This document shows positions 1 through 10,199 of a stretch of 64,000 bases of DNA, in pieces; the first letter of the stretch is position 1; each line of letters starts with the position of its first letter. The stretch lies in contig MJCC01000002.1 of NCBI GenBank assembly GCA_001766655.1, positions 141,234 to 205,233 on the forward strand. Reading direction: 5' to 3'. Source of the DNA: Phytomonas francai (Eukaryota; Euglenozoa; Kinetoplastea; Trypanosomatida; Trypanosomatidae). The position numbers and the translations under genes were made by a program. The notes under the pieces are model-generated. The model was not told where the DNA came from, searched no databases, and saw nothing but the letters and a program-made list of their open reading frames with translations.

Positions 1-722
1 ACGGCTGTGGAAACACTATTCGGCGACTTGAAGACCACAAACCCGAAGCCTTGCCCCGGCTTCTTTATCAGCCGCAACGGCTTCCCAACCTTCCAGGCCG
101 TCAAAAACTGGAAGAGTTCATCCTCCAAAGTCGGCGCACCGGGCCCTGCGGTGTGCTGGTAGGGAAGTCCGTCAATGAATATCTTGTTGTTGAGCTTCTT
201 AGGGAGCTCCGTGCCGTCCTCCGTGATCGTCGTGATCATATGTGAAGTGCTGGGTACTTCAGACGATGGGGTCTGCTGATGCTCTTTGATGGCGCGTGTT
301 TCGGGTTTGGTGGAACGGGCAGATGTATTAGGGGTATGAAAAGGTTCCTTGAGGGCGATCCTCCCTCCAGAAGTATTTCCCTTCATTACCCTCTTGGAAG
401 AGCGGCCCAAGCGTGCAGGGGTCGTCGTCGCAGTCTCATTATTGTAGAGTCCCGCACTGCCAGCCTGCCGCGCACTTTGGGGAGCTGGTGCCGCATCGTC
501 ATCATCAGAATACCCGGCTCTACGTGATACTACATGCTGAGCAGACTCTTGGCTCTGTCCTTGGTGCGGTGCGCGGCGCACTACAGGGAAGGCAGGCACT
601 GAGGACACTTTTTTACCATTACCAGCGGCAGCTGCACGACCAGAAGCTTGCTGAAATCCACCCCGGGCATCTCGCATGAGTCCCCTCCCACCGCCTCTAT
701 TACCTTTACCAGGGAATGCCAT
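1..722 (-). CDS. RRM RNA-binding protein with RG-rich N-terminus (partial)
   Basis: The frame opens at an ATG at 722-720 and runs off the left edge, so only about 240 N-terminal residues are visible. The first 20 residues are Gly/Arg-rich (KGNRGGGRGLMRDARGG), and a low-complexity Ser/Thr/Pro/Ala stretch follows. From about residue 180 an RRM begins: RNP2-like IFIDGLP, and then after an insert RNP1-like GFGFVVFK. This architecture fits an mRNA-binding protein; in kinetoplastids such proteins act mainly on mRNA stability and translation. The target and exact family are not recognised. Codon composition matches the GC-richer minus-strand genes that follow. Confidence 0.75.
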   Translation of the reverse strand, partial: MAFPGKGNRGGGRGLMRDARGGFQQASGRAAAAGNGKKVSSVPAFPVVRRAPHQGQSQESAQHVVSRRAGYSDDDDAAPAPQSARQAGSAGLYNNETATTTPARLGRSSKRVMKGNTSGGRIALKEPFHTPNTSARSTKPETRAIKEHQQTPSSEVPSTSHMITTITEDGTELPKKLNNKIFIDGLPYQHTAGPGAPTLEDELFQFLTAWKVGKPLRLIKKPGQGFGFVVFKSPNSVSTA

Positions 723-1282
723 GAATTTATTATCTTGTATGAGGGAAAAAGTATTAGTACAAGTACTATCTGTTTTTCACAAGATCATTGACAAGTAGTC
801 AGTGATTGCATTGGAAGATAAAATAAGAAGGATAAAATGCATTTAGAATATCAAAGTGTGAATAGTCATTTTTTCTGATAAAATATTTCTCCATACTATT
901 ATTTTACAAGACATGCGTTTCTTAGGATATATATATATATATATATATATGTGCGTGTATACGCATGCATCCAAAGATAAACACCACTAATGAGTAGTAT
1001 GATGTTGACCTGTAAAAATAATGCTCCTATAGAAGCCCCAAATCGATTAAAAGCTACTTTCATAACTAACAGCAAAACCACTACCTAATAAGCTTGTTAA
1101 ACCCCTCATATAAGTGCAGTAGGAAATACAATAAAAATGCACATCACACAAAAGGGGGAATACTCCAAGCTAAAGTATTCCACTAAGCCTACTTCTCTAA
1201 ATCACCTTTTCCCCTTTGAATTGCTTTATAATATAGACATACATATATATACCTACTTTTGACTCTCATCTCTTTTTCATAG
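723..1282. other. Intergenic region with TA microsatellite
   Basis: AT-rich spacer between two minus-strand genes. It holds an (AT)n tract at about 927-950. A 60-codon minus-strand frame at 899-1081 has hydrophobic residues but runs into the microsatellite, and I do not call it a gene. Confidence 0.6.
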
Positions 1283-2107
1283 CTACCAGAGCCCTGCCTC
1301 GTGCCAAGCCCGAACGCTCGAGACATCCACGTGGAGAGGGCTGGTGGCGTCTTGGTGGGCCCAAGGCTCGTCGGCGATGGTATCCAGCATCAGTTTTGTG
1401 ATGTGCTCGACGACCTGCCTTGAGACGCGCTTTTCGTAGCGGGAGGCGAGGGGAGCGCTCTCAAGGGCATCCCCAAGTTTCTCCGCAATCCGCCAAATCA
1501 GGGGGTACGAGATGTAGTTTACCTGCATTTGCTCCCGTACAAACGGCACAGCAAGGGCATTCACCGCGGCATGGTCGTGGACTACCGCAAACGCCTTTAG
1601 ATAAAACTCCTCCCAGGACTTCTTGAAGTCGGACGTGCACGGTTTTGTAAGCGAAGGGAAATCCTTCAGCAAGCGACCCCACCATAGATACTCAAGGGAT
1701 TCTGTTCCGCTTGACGCCTTTAGCTCCCGCATCAACGCTGAGACGGCATGACCCTCCTTTTCCCGCAAGGAGGTGTCAACCTTGTGCTTATCAATTCCTC
1801 GCAGGGGTTGATAATGCTCCTTTTCAACCTGACTGAATCCACTAACGTTAAAAATATTCGTACTATCGTACGCGATGCCGTTGGGGTTGCCAGTGAGGCT
1901 AGCCGCTGCGGCGGTGGACTTGTTGATCGCCTTGTGGGTATTGTCTAGGCGCGGTAGCATGTCACCCTGGGCGTAGTGCTGCGTGCGCCCGGTCACCCCG
2001 AATGCCCAGTACTCTAAGAAGCGCCTTTGGGAGAGCAGTACGGATGGTAGAGTACGGTCGGCGTTCGCACCACGCGTGCTGCCTCGAGACACTACTATGT
2101 TAAACAT
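1283..2107 (-). CDS. Unrecognised protein with mitochondrial-type N-terminus
   Basis: This is a 274-residue protein with an ATG start and TAG stop. The first 40 residues are rich in Arg, Ser and hydrophobic residues with no acidic residue until about 17, which resembles a mitochondrial presequence. The rest is mixed and probably helical, with several Trp and His residues (LEYLWWGRLL, ADEPWAHQDA) and no family motif I can name. It is co-directional with its neighbours. Mitochondrial location is inferred only from the N-terminal composition. The in-frame density and codon use support a real gene. Confidence 0.7.
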   Translation of the reverse strand: MFNIVVSRGSTRGANADRTLPSVLLSQRRFLEYWAFGVTGRTQHYAQGDMLPRLDNTHKAINKSTAAAASLTGNPNGIAYDSTNIFNVSGFSQVEKEHYQPLRGIDKHKVDTSLREKEGHAVSALMRELKASSGTESLEYLWWGRLLKDFPSLTKPCTSDFKKSWEEFYLKAFAVVHDHAAVNALAVPFVREQMQVNYISYPLIWRIAEKLGDALESAPLASRYEKRVSRQVVEHITKLMLDTIADEPWAHQDATSPLHVDVSSVRAWHEAGLW

Positions 2108-2543
2108 GTGGAGCTAGTTTTAAAATACTACTAAGATATCTAAAGAAATAGCGAAGGGTTACGCTAATGTTGGAAGATCGCTGCCCAGGTTGTTTTTCTC
2201 TCTAAAATGTAAGCTTTCGTAAAACAACAATAATAATAAATGATAATAGCTAAAGAAGGAAACAGACTAGAGATGAATTTTTTAGCCAATCGTCGAGACC
2301 CCTACGACTATGAGGAGGGGTTGTGTCGATACGATTTTCCATTGCAATTTGGTATTCCATGCAAACAATTAAAAACGACAAAAGTACTGAACATAGGCTT
2401 TTTTCTATTGGTGCAAGAGTATTTATTCGGCTTATCACCTTCTTTTTGTGGTGTAGAGGAACATGTACATGCGTGTGGCATGTTGCACCCAAACGAATTT
2501 ACATCACAACCATAAAGAACTGAGTTTATATAAGATTAACAGC
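2108..2543. other. Intergenic spacer
   Basis: AT-rich spacer. Several short overlapping frames on both strands (about 2240-2523) show no protein-like composition. Nothing else is recognised. Confidence 0.5.
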
Positions 2544-4511
2544 TTACATCCTTCGTACTATACTCTTGTTTCGAACCGCAGCGCTTTCAGATAACAGCTC
2601 ATTTGCACACGTTTCAATTTTTTCCACTCGTTTCTCCACTTCCCCAAGGACGAATCGGGCTGGATCTTGACAATCCTTATCGGTCTCCCGTCTCGAAAGT
2701 AATGGGAGGGCTGCCGTCGATGCAGTGCTTCTTCGAAGCCCTTTGTGTTGTCGCGGGCTAGGCCTACTAACATTTGGTAATCTACCTACCGTTGGTGGTG
2801 TTCTGGAGCTTGGTGGTGACGGGGCAGCATTGGAAGCGCTGGCCGCAGTCGCAGCGGGAGATACGGGCCAACACGGCATCTCTTGTATGTTGGTGTTTGA
2901 AAGAAAAGGCTCAACACCTAATGTTCTTTTGATATGAAGACTGTACGCCCGCTCTACACGTTTGTATTCTTCTTGACTAAGCGCATCATCAATGTTTTTC
3001 TGTCTAGCAGCTTCCTCTATCGCCATGAGCCTTTGCCGTTCTTCAACTTCCTGAACATGCAGCACTTCGATCGTGCGCCCGTATATTTCATTAAACGTCG
3101 CCGTCGCCTCATCGTAAGCCTGGCGCATGAGAGCTTCCTTTTTCAAACCAAAGTCGTAGTCTGCGTCGGACACGAATTCCGAAAGCGGCGGCACGAAGCA
3201 CGGAAGGATATCCTCAAGGACCAGCGTCGTACTGTGGAGATCCACCGACTGAGATTGGGATAGGAGAAAGGTAAAAAGACGCCAATGCGTCACAGCTGAG
3301 CTAATCAGAAAGTCTAACACGTCCTCGACGTCCGCCGCGCTGAAATACGGCCTTACATCCATTTCGAAAGGCAGCTCGGTCCGCCGCGGCTCCATCACCG
3401 TGATCGCATGAAGAGGTGCATTTTCGAGTGTCTCCATGAGCGCCATGCGCTGTCTTTTGTCGAGTTTCTTGTCCGTCTGCAGGCGGTGCTCAATGCTGGC
3501 GGTTAGCTTAGGGTCACGCATCTGTCCTGTGACGGGCTCGAAGAGCATGTGAGGTGCATACACCTGGGTGGACACCGGGCATGCCTGCACGTTTAGCGCG
3601 CTCACCATGAGCGTCTTGACCGTCTGCTGAACATCCTCTTCAGTTGCATCTTCGGGAAGACCCTCCAAGGACCGCAGGAGCGCTAACGCGTCCAGCAGAA
3701 CGCAGCGGGCCTGTTGGCACGAGTAATCGTTATCAACTATAAATGCAAGGAGGTCTTCAAACCACTCTACCAAGGCAGTGTAGCGCAGCGCGTCATCGTC
3801 TCGGAGCATATATCCCAAGACCCGCGCGTCCTTGTTGGGATTGAGGGGGTATGCCGAGAAGTTGCAGAGCTCTCTTCCAAGCACAAGATCGTCTTCCATG
3901 ATGGCGGCAGCAGCAGCAGGGGTTGGTGGTGTCATCACTCTTGTAACATCCGTTGTGGATCCCATGATGATATTTACAGGAAAACCCAGCGCCCGGAACA
4001 ACCCGATCCAAAGCATCCCCAGTGGCGGCGGAGAGAGGGAGGCAAGGCTAGACAGGGAATCGTTCTTTTTCTCCGGTTGTTCTGAAGTATGACATGGCTT
4101 TGTACTGAGCGCTCTCAAAGACGAGGTTCTACTGCGGCGCGTTTTAATTTCATTCGATGCCGATAATACTCTCTCGGGCTGGATTGAGCTTGTTTCTAAA
4201 GCCGTCGTGGGCCGGGCGATGGACTCAAATGGATTACCCAGTACTTGAATTCGCTTGTTGTCATCAAAATACATATTTTCAAAGTATCGCTCGGCTTCAA
4301 CACGACTTCGTACAATAGACGAAATTTGAGCAGTAGCAGAGATGCCCCAACACTCCGCAGAATTATTTCCTTCGTCGAATAGATAGTTGCTATAATTTTT
4401 AGGGTGGCTCCGCTTAAACCAGAAAAGCAATTCTTCAATGTATGCGAGGGAGAGAAAGGTCGCCTCATCATCCGGAGCACTCATAATGAGTGAGTATGTA
4501 TCAGACGCCAT
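2544..4511 (-). CDS. Unrecognised large helical protein, possibly cytoskeletal or flagellar
   Basis: The best start is the ATG at 4511-4509 (MASDTYSLIM). The frame is open further upstream only from a GTG. The product has about 655 residues and ends in TAA. Two helical blocks (roughly residues 1-95 and 215-540) are separated by Ser/Thr/Pro-rich stretches. Residues around 470-540 look like a coiled coil (LHVQEVEERQRLMAIEEAAR). The C-terminal 130 residues are Ser/Pro/Arg-rich. The blocks rich in aromatic and Leu residues, such as VTHWRLFTFLL, recall small cilia-associated proteins, but I cannot assign a family with confidence. No enzymatic motif is visible. Confidence 0.7.
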   Translation of the reverse strand: MASDTYSLIMSAPDDEATFLSLAYIEELLFWFKRSHPKNYSNYLFDEGNNSAECWGISATAQISSIVRSRVEAERYFENMYFDDNKRIQVLGNPFESIARPTTALETSSIQPERVLSASNEIKTRRSRTSSLRALSTKPCHTSEQPEKKNDSLSSLASLSPPPLGMLWIGLFRALGFPVNIIMGSTTDVTRVMTPPTPAAAAAIMEDDLVLGRELCNFSAYPLNPNKDARVLGYMLRDDDALRYTALVEWFEDLLAFIVDNDYSCQQARCVLLDALALLRSLEGLPEDATEEDVQQTVKTLMVSALNVQACPVSTQVYAPHMLFEPVTGQMRDPKLTASIEHRLQTDKKLDKRQRMALMETLENAPLHAITVMEPRRTELPFEMDVRPYFSAADVEDVLDFLISSAVTHWRLFTFLLSQSQSVDLHSTTLVLEDILPCFVPPLSEFVSDADYDFGLKKEALMRQAYDEATATFNEIYGRTIEVLHVQEVEERQRLMAIEEAARQKNIDDALSQEEYKRVERAYSLHIKRTLGVEPFLSNTNIQEMPCWPVSPAATAASASNAAPSPPSSRTPPTVGRLPNVSRPSPRQHKGLRRSTASTAALPLLSRRETDKDCQDPARFVLGEVEKRVEKIETCANELLSESAAVRNKSIVRRM

Positions 4512-4962
4512 TAAAATTCTTCTGTCTGTCTGTGCGTGTTCCCTAGTATTCTTTTCCACATTTGAATATGCTACGAAGGAAAACTGTTTGATGAGAAGAT
4601 AAAATTAGGGGGAGAAATGGATAGTCCCATATCTAAAAAGGAGAAAACTCCCTTTTTCGTAAACGTTTGACTTCAAAAACAAAAGAATGGTTTTTGTTTT
4701 CTATCTTAGCTGTAGAAATGTGAATAAATAATCTTCTAGAAATATCGATAGAATACAGTAGAGGTGGGAAAACGTAAGCAAGCAACATATGAAAAGGACC
4801 GGATTTACCATGCTGAAGACTGCAGGGAGAAATACGTTCGACTGATAGGCACAGCTTCAACTCAAAACCAGATGCACACAACTCCAGCACAGCGCTGGGT
4901 TCGTTCTGCAACTCACCATTGCAGCCGTTGTTCTCCAACCCACCCGCCGCTGGTATGATTTT
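4512..4962. other. Intergenic spacer
   Basis: AT-rich spacer between the unknown helical gene and BBS7. Two short opposing frames lie here without protein-like features. Confidence 0.45.
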
Positions 4963-7401
4963 CTATCCCAATTGTTCCCTCTCTCGTATATGCTCGTCGT
5001 TTGGAAAGAATAGGTGCAGTAGTGAGTCATAGGAGGAGTTCGGCCAGTGACAGGCCTCATCCAGCTGTCGCTCAAGCTCAGGTGTAAGCGGGGTTGTGTG
5101 CTGAACGAAATCTACAAGACTCTTGTAGAGAGCCACCGCGCTTCGCTTCAGGTAGGCTTCGTCCTGCGGCAGCGCTTTGGCCGCGGCCTGAAGGCTATCG
5201 GCACCGCGCAGGACTTGTTGGAGGTGCTCAGGAAGGTAATTGAGATCTGATTCATCGTTTTGCAATTCTCGAAGCCCCTTCAGAAGCTTGTTGTTTTTAG
5301 CTACCTCTGCACAGCGTGAAATCATGGGTTCCATAAGGCTAAGACGCCACATCGCTGAGTTGAAGAAAACAGTATCCTTTAGGCTCACAATAAGCTGCTC
5401 GGATGCCGCTTGATTGGCTATATAACGTTTGATGGCAGCTAACGCGGTCAGAGAATCAGTAGTAAAGGTAACCGTCCCGTCCGCTAAGTCTACTACTAGC
5501 AACGACTTAAGAAATTCACTGGCAAAATAGTAGGTGTATCGACACTTTTCGTCCGTGGTGGAGCTCCCTTGATGAATATCAGACATGTCCGGTAGGAGTT
5601 GTACAAGCCAATTGAAAACATGGCTGGCTTTAAATTCCCCTTGAACCAAAAGCTTAGAAAGATAAAATGCTGCTGCCTCCTCTTGTGATGGAAACACTAC
5701 CATTGCATCCGCGAGGCTGCTTACGCGTGCGTAAAGCGGTAGGGCGCATAGCAAGACCGTCTTCACCTGAGCCGTCCGTGGTGCTGAGTTGGCGTACAAG
5801 GTGACGACTATCTTATCGCACTGGCCTTCGTCTGGCCAGAGAAGCACTTCGAGCCGGCGACCACCATTGGTGTTAAGGTTCTCCAACCAAGGCCTAGCGA
5901 GAGCTAGGGAACGCGTTCTGCTCGCCAAGGGCATGCTGCCATGCCTCACATCCATCCCGTCGCGGCCACGATGGTCGACAAAGGAAGTCTGCGGGGTGAC
6001 CTGTGTGGTCTCTGTTCCTACAAAGGTGATTGTCCTGCTGCTGCGCAGCACCGCATATTCTATGGGCACGTCCACATCTACTACAAGTGATAACATGGGG
6101 CTATTCTTTGATGGGTTGAGGTGGACTCGTGCGTTGAAGGTTGAGGCCACAGCCACTAGCGGTGTCTTTTTCTTTGAGGCACCTGTCCGGCGCGCCAACT
6201 CCTTTGAGCTACTCAGAATCTGGGCTTGAATTTGTGCAATGGCAGCCTCGACTTCACTTTTCTTGGCCGAGATGTCGTTACGCTGCTGGATACGCCGCAA
6301 AGCAGCCTCTTCATCCGTGCCAAGCACCTCCTGGCCATCCAGCACGAAGGAAATCAACAAACCACTAAAGACGTGAACCAGCAAATCTGGTTGAGCCGCG
6401 GACGTCGTGATAACACCGCCTGCAATACTCATCACCTTTTCCCCAACCTCCCCCGTCCAAAAGAGGTGGAGGCCGCTCGCGCTCGCCGCCTCGGCACCAC
6501 CAGGGGCACTACTGGCGGTATTGTCGTTGTTGCTGGCTTGTGCTAAGATGCCAAACACCCGCACGGCGCCATCCTCGTAGCCTGCCAAAATCTCCTTCTT
6601 TCCGTCCACATTCACATCGAAGACGGACAAACATGTAATTTGAGAGTGAACCTGCGCGTGTGAAGGCAAAAAACTAAGACAACGGCTTAACAAGTTGCTC
6701 GGCAGGATGTCCAACACAGCGATCGAGCCGAATTTCGTGCCGTAGTAAAGCCGCCGACATTCTGCATCCACGTGGAGCACCGCGATAGGAGCCTCACATC
6801 GGACTTCTTCGATGACTTGGTTGTTCTGCAACAAACGAATGACACGGTCGTTGCAGGCAAGACAGCATATGTAGTCCTCGAACATTTTATCAGGCCTTAT
6901 CAGAGCGGATGCGCTGACAAACGCTGTCATATTGTGCACTCGATCTGGCGACATAAAAAAGCCTAACTCTTTCGTTTCCTTGAAGGAGGTTACCATAAAG
7001 TCCCCCGCGATGAAGAAAAACGGCGTGGCGACGTAAAGTGAGTGAATTTTTTCTGTTGCGTTAGTGTCTGTTGTGAAAAAGTGCGTCCCTTTGCGCGTGT
7101 AGGCATTCAGAACACTACCACATATGCAAAAAAGATGGTCACCAAAGAGTGTCATGCAGCTCACAGCCGGTCTCTCATCATCACCGCCACTTTCGTTGTT
7201 ATTGAAGACATCAACTCGTTTTCTCTGCTTTCCGATAGAGAATATGCTAAGAGCACCTGTACGATCACCGATCGCGATACGCTGTCTACTCTTCGTTCCC
7301 TTTGGATACACCAGCATACAGCGATGTTCGGCTGCAGAGCTACTGGTTAGGTCCATTCGTGTGAACCTAATAGGGGGCAACCTTTCGACAACGTCTGCCA
7401 T
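4963..7401 (-). CDS. BBS7: BBSome subunit BBS7
   Basis: This 812-residue protein is close to the usual BBS7 length of about 700-800. The N-terminal 350 residues form a beta-propeller whose diagnostic blades are recognisable: RIAIGDRTGALSIFSIGK, the segment around NAYTRKGTHFF, ACNDRVIRLLQ, and DVDGKKEILAGYEDGAVRVF. A coiled-coil linker follows at about residues 385-425 (EAALRRIQQR, EAAIAQIQAQ), then an appendage-like region and a helical C-terminus. BBS7 is part of the BBSome, the coat that moves membrane proteins in and out of cilia. Its presence implies a cilium/flagellum and fits with ARL3 and the HYLS1-like gene in this window. The stop is TAG. Loss of the BBS7 start would be the main annotation risk, but the ATG at 7401 aligns well with the family N-terminus. 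Confidence 0.88.
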   Translation of the reverse strand: MADVVERLPPIRFTRMDLTSSSAAEHRCMLVYPKGTKSRQRIAIGDRTGALSIFSIGKQRKRVDVFNNNESGGDDERPAVSCMTLFGDHLFCICGSVLNAYTRKGTHFFTTDTNATEKIHSLYVATPFFFIAGDFMVTSFKETKELGFFMSPDRVHNMTAFVSASALIRPDKMFEDYICCLACNDRVIRLLQNNQVIEEVRCEAPIAVLHVDAECRRLYYGTKFGSIAVLDILPSNLLSRCLSFLPSHAQVHSQITCLSVFDVNVDGKKEILAGYEDGAVRVFGILAQASNNDNTASSAPGGAEAASASGLHLFWTGEVGEKVMSIAGGVITTSAAQPDLLVHVFSGLLISFVLDGQEVLGTDEEAALRRIQQRNDISAKKSEVEAAIAQIQAQILSSSKELARRTGASKKKTPLVAVASTFNARVHLNPSKNSPMLSLVVDVDVPIEYAVLRSSRTITFVGTETTQVTPQTSFVDHRGRDGMDVRHGSMPLASRTRSLALARPWLENLNTNGGRRLEVLLWPDEGQCDKIVVTLYANSAPRTAQVKTVLLCALPLYARVSSLADAMVVFPSQEEAAAFYLSKLLVQGEFKASHVFNWLVQLLPDMSDIHQGSSTTDEKCRYTYYFASEFLKSLLVVDLADGTVTFTTDSLTALAAIKRYIANQAASEQLIVSLKDTVFFNSAMWRLSLMEPMISRCAEVAKNNKLLKGLRELQNDESDLNYLPEHLQQVLRGADSLQAAAKALPQDEAYLKRSAVALYKSLVDFVQHTTPLTPELERQLDEACHWPNSSYDSLLHLFFPNDEHIREREQLG

Positions 7402-7803
7402 TAACGCTGCTTCGTATAGTGTATGTATTTCTAAAGTTGATGTGGCTAAGTGAAAAATACAACTTTCCCTGTTTGAAGTTGACTATTCTCCCTTATACAG
7501 AACCCGTTAATAATGATACATCGGATGCGTATACAAAAATGGGGAAAATGCTAGCGGTAATAGCAAACATGTGACCATACGAATTGCGCGCATCATTATA
7601 TGGACATTAAATTTTTGTTTAACCCAGCTTGCTCTTTTATGTATGTTTCGCATCTTCGCACCACTTGAGTTCAAACAGTAAAAGGGAAGATGAGGGCGAC
7701 GCAACTAGAAGGTTAAACAAGGACATCAAACCCGTTTCTTCTTCAAATCCTTTTGTGCGTACTATGCAACTCAGCACCAATCGGAAAGGGATTCAGTTGC
7801 CGT

Positions 7804-7840
<37 letters not shown>

Positions 7841-7919
7841 ATAGCATCCCTATATTCGATATTTTTTCCCTTTATTGTTCGATCTCCTATGCGCTTTTCG
7901 CCGCACTGTTGTCCATGCT
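7402..7919. other. Intergenic region with TA microsatellite
   Basis: AT-rich spacer carrying an uninterrupted (TA)n array at about 7807-7838. The short frames that cross the array are artefacts of the repeat. Confidence 0.6.
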
Positions 7920-8738
7920 TTATGAGATGGCATGCTGAATTGGCTCCTTTCCAAACTCCATCACCAGGCTGCTGTTGAATCGCAGATGATGCCGCTTTAA
8001 CCACCTGCCGAGGGATTCGTCCTCCGAACCAAAAAAGTTCTGTTGCGTGTAGTCGCCCTCCGCGCCCGATATCGCCACGAAATGCCTGGCAACGGAAGTG
8101 AGCACATCCGGCATGACCTCCTCCCCCGGTCGGAGGCGTTCGACCGCGGCGAGGCCGACAAAGCGGCCAACGTCCTCGACGCCCACTCCACCATGGACAT
8201 AGCTTCCTATACAAAGGCGCTCTAAGGTGTGAGGGGCGATTTTAAGCGGCGTTATCGCGCGTACCTGCACGTTTTCCCCAAGCACAGCGATTGTGGACCG
8301 TATGGCGCTGTCCATTGCTGCACTAAGCTCTTTCACAGCGTCCTCTGGGTGGCTCAGGACACTTCCCTGGCTCTTATCGAGCATTTCCTCAAAGTGGTGT
8401 TTGGTCTTTTGGCAAATTTCCTGAAAGTACTTATTACGAGCCGCAAAGTCGGTTTCGCTACACATTGTTATGATCGCTGCGCCGTTGGCGGGTCTGGAGC
8501 TAATACAGCTGACTAAGAAGCCGTGCTCTGTGATTCGATTGGACTTTTTCATAGCCTTGGCAAGCCCCTTTTTCTGCAGAAGCTGCATCGCCACATCAAT
8601 ATCGCCATCAGACTCCTTTAACGCCGAAGTACAGTCCATGATGGCTGCCTCTGTGCGATAACGTAAGGACTTAACTAATTCCATAAATTCTTTTTTGTCC
8701 TTTGGAAGGGCCAAACGGGCCAGAGAGAAACGAAACAT
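7920..8738 (-). CDS. TSFM: Mitochondrial translation elongation factor Ts
   Basis: This 272-residue protein has the two-part EF-Ts structure. A UBA-like N-terminal domain (LVKSLRYRTEAAIMDCTSAL, then KESDGDIDVAMQLLQKKG) is followed by the signature TDFAARN near residue 100, which contacts the nucleotide-binding site of EF-Tu. A dimerisation-type core with IAPHTLERLCIGSYVHGG follows. EF-Ts recycles EF-Tu-GDP to EF-Tu-GTP. The first dozen residues (MFRFSLARLALPK) could serve as a short mitochondrial targeting signal. The stop is TAA. The length fits organellar EF-Ts. Cytosolic translation uses a different exchange factor, so a mitochondrial role is inferred. Confidence 0.9.
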   Translation of the reverse strand: MFRFSLARLALPKDKKEFMELVKSLRYRTEAAIMDCTSALKESDGDIDVAMQLLQKKGLAKAMKKSNRITEHGFLVSCISSRPANGAAIITMCSETDFAARNKYFQEICQKTKHHFEEMLDKSQGSVLSHPEDAVKELSAAMDSAIRSTIAVLGENVQVRAITPLKIAPHTLERLCIGSYVHGGVGVEDVGRFVGLAAVERLRPGEEVMPDVLTSVARHFVAISGAEGDYTQQNFFGSEDESLGRWLKRHHLRFNSSLVMEFGKEPIQHAIS

Positions 8739-9327
8739 TTCAACTCTCCTCTTGTATACGTGTACACGTGGAGGAGGTTAGGTTTGTAATAAGAAAATGC
8801 TTAGAAGATAGGGGCATAAAATCATAAAAAGAAAACCAAAGATATAGAAAAGTAAGAAGATAAATACACATATCAATCTTAATGGATTGTCTCGTCCTTG
8901 CGAGACCATATTCGTTTTCCCATCTTTTCCATTCAATAAATTCCTCCTTTCAGATTTGTAGACCAAAAACAGTAAAGCGAAAATAATGGGGGACTTGCTT
9001 ACAGCAAGAAATTTTAAACATTATTCTGGCGTTTCTTTGTACACCACCTACGCAATGATATGTTTAAGGATGCTCAACAAAAGGTCTTGACATCCTTTCG
9101 TCATTGGAAAGATTCAATTATGTAGTTCAATTTTTCACATAAAAGGAAAATATAAGTGAAACAGCCTAAAGAGCTATAGGGAAACAATATGTAATAGAAC
9201 AAGAAAATACATTTAAGTGAATAAAACAATTAAATTCACCAATTCTTTCAGCTATCACTATTTACATTTACAAAGAAACAGTAAATGAAACAAAACATCA
9301 TCTTAAAAACTTTAGACAGAGCCTCTA
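8739..9327. other. Intergenic spacer
   Basis: AT-rich spacer of about 590 bases. No RNA gene, repeat or protein-like frame is recognised. Confidence 0.5.
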
Positions 9328-9849
9328 TTAATCAATGTCGTCTTTCCTAGAGTATTGGAGAGCATAGAACGCGTCTCTATCATTTTTAGGGCCGTAGAGT
9401 TCCTCTTGCAAGAACACGTCCCAGTTTGTTGTCGGGCACCCATTAGCTAGCCACTCCTCGTATTGTGTGGAAGTAGGCGGGAAACTCACGAGAGCCTTTG
9501 CTAGAACTGGGAGAGCTCCGTTAGGGGTGGTGTTTCTATCGCTTTTGTCAGCAGCCTCGGGTGCTTTTCCAGCCTTTTTCGAGGCAATGAGAGAGGCATT
9601 CTCGTGGGCTTGATCAAAGGACCGCTGCACATCATCCAGGAGCTCGCTGGGTTCATCACGGTACCGATGCAGACGGCGAGCGATATCCCCATTGCTGAGA
9701 GGGAAAAGTTGATTGCGACGCTGCATTGACTCCAAAAAGATGCGCGCGTGGTGGCGCCGGTCCTGCACGTTGAAATCGATGCCCGAAAACTGCTTCCGGT
9801 AGGTGTGCCATACCGAGCCTCCCTGTGTCTGCTGGACTTTGGGATGCAT
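9328..9849 (-). CDS. Small unrecognised protein
   Basis: The ATG at 9849-9847 (MHPKVQQTQG) is the proper start; the frame continues upstream only from a TTG. The product has 173 residues and ends in TAA. It begins with a Trp/Tyr/Arg-rich block (GGSVWHTYRKQFSGIDF) and a basic helix (RRHHARIFLESMQRR), then becomes more acidic. It contains YRDEPSELLDDVQRSF and ends DAFYALQYSRKDDID. Small proteins with this mix are common among kinetoplastid mitochondrial complex subunits, but I see no family motif and assign no function. Confidence 0.7.
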   Translation of the reverse strand: MHPKVQQTQGGSVWHTYRKQFSGIDFNVQDRRHHARIFLESMQRRNQLFPLSNGDIARRLHRYRDEPSELLDDVQRSFDQAHENASLIASKKAGKAPEAADKSDRNTTPNGALPVLAKALVSFPPTSTQYEEWLANGCPTTNWDVFLQEELYGPKNDRDAFYALQYSRKDDID

Positions 9850-10063
9850 TGTTAATTTCTTCTCTGCTTTTCTAGACAATTATCTTTTACGGACCAAGCC
9901 TATACTGCATATGTTAAGGAAGCAACAAGAACACAAACGATCATAGTGATATAGATAGTACAAATAGTAAGGAATACAGGCTTGTTAGATCGGAATATTC
10001 AATCGTACCCTTTAAGCATTGTAATTTTGACAGGAATTAAATGGGGGTATCTAGGAAAGGAGA

Positions 10064-10064
10064 T

Positions 10065-10111
<47 letters not shown>
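10064..10111. repeat. (TA)n microsatellite
   Basis: Nearly pure TA dinucleotide array, interrupted once by ACA, in the spacer between PEX7 and the small upstream gene. It is the longest TA array in the window. Confidence 0.95.
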
Positions 10112-10114
<3 letters not shown>

Positions 10115-10199
10115 CAGACACTGCTATTAACCTTTATAGAAGGAACAAAATCTTTAACTAAGCGTTAGTTTTTCAATATTAGTGCCAGCTAATACAATT

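Noticed and set aside
899..1081. Short hydrophobic minus-strand frame
   Set aside because: Its C-terminal third is a translated TA microsatellite and the rest has no coding signature.
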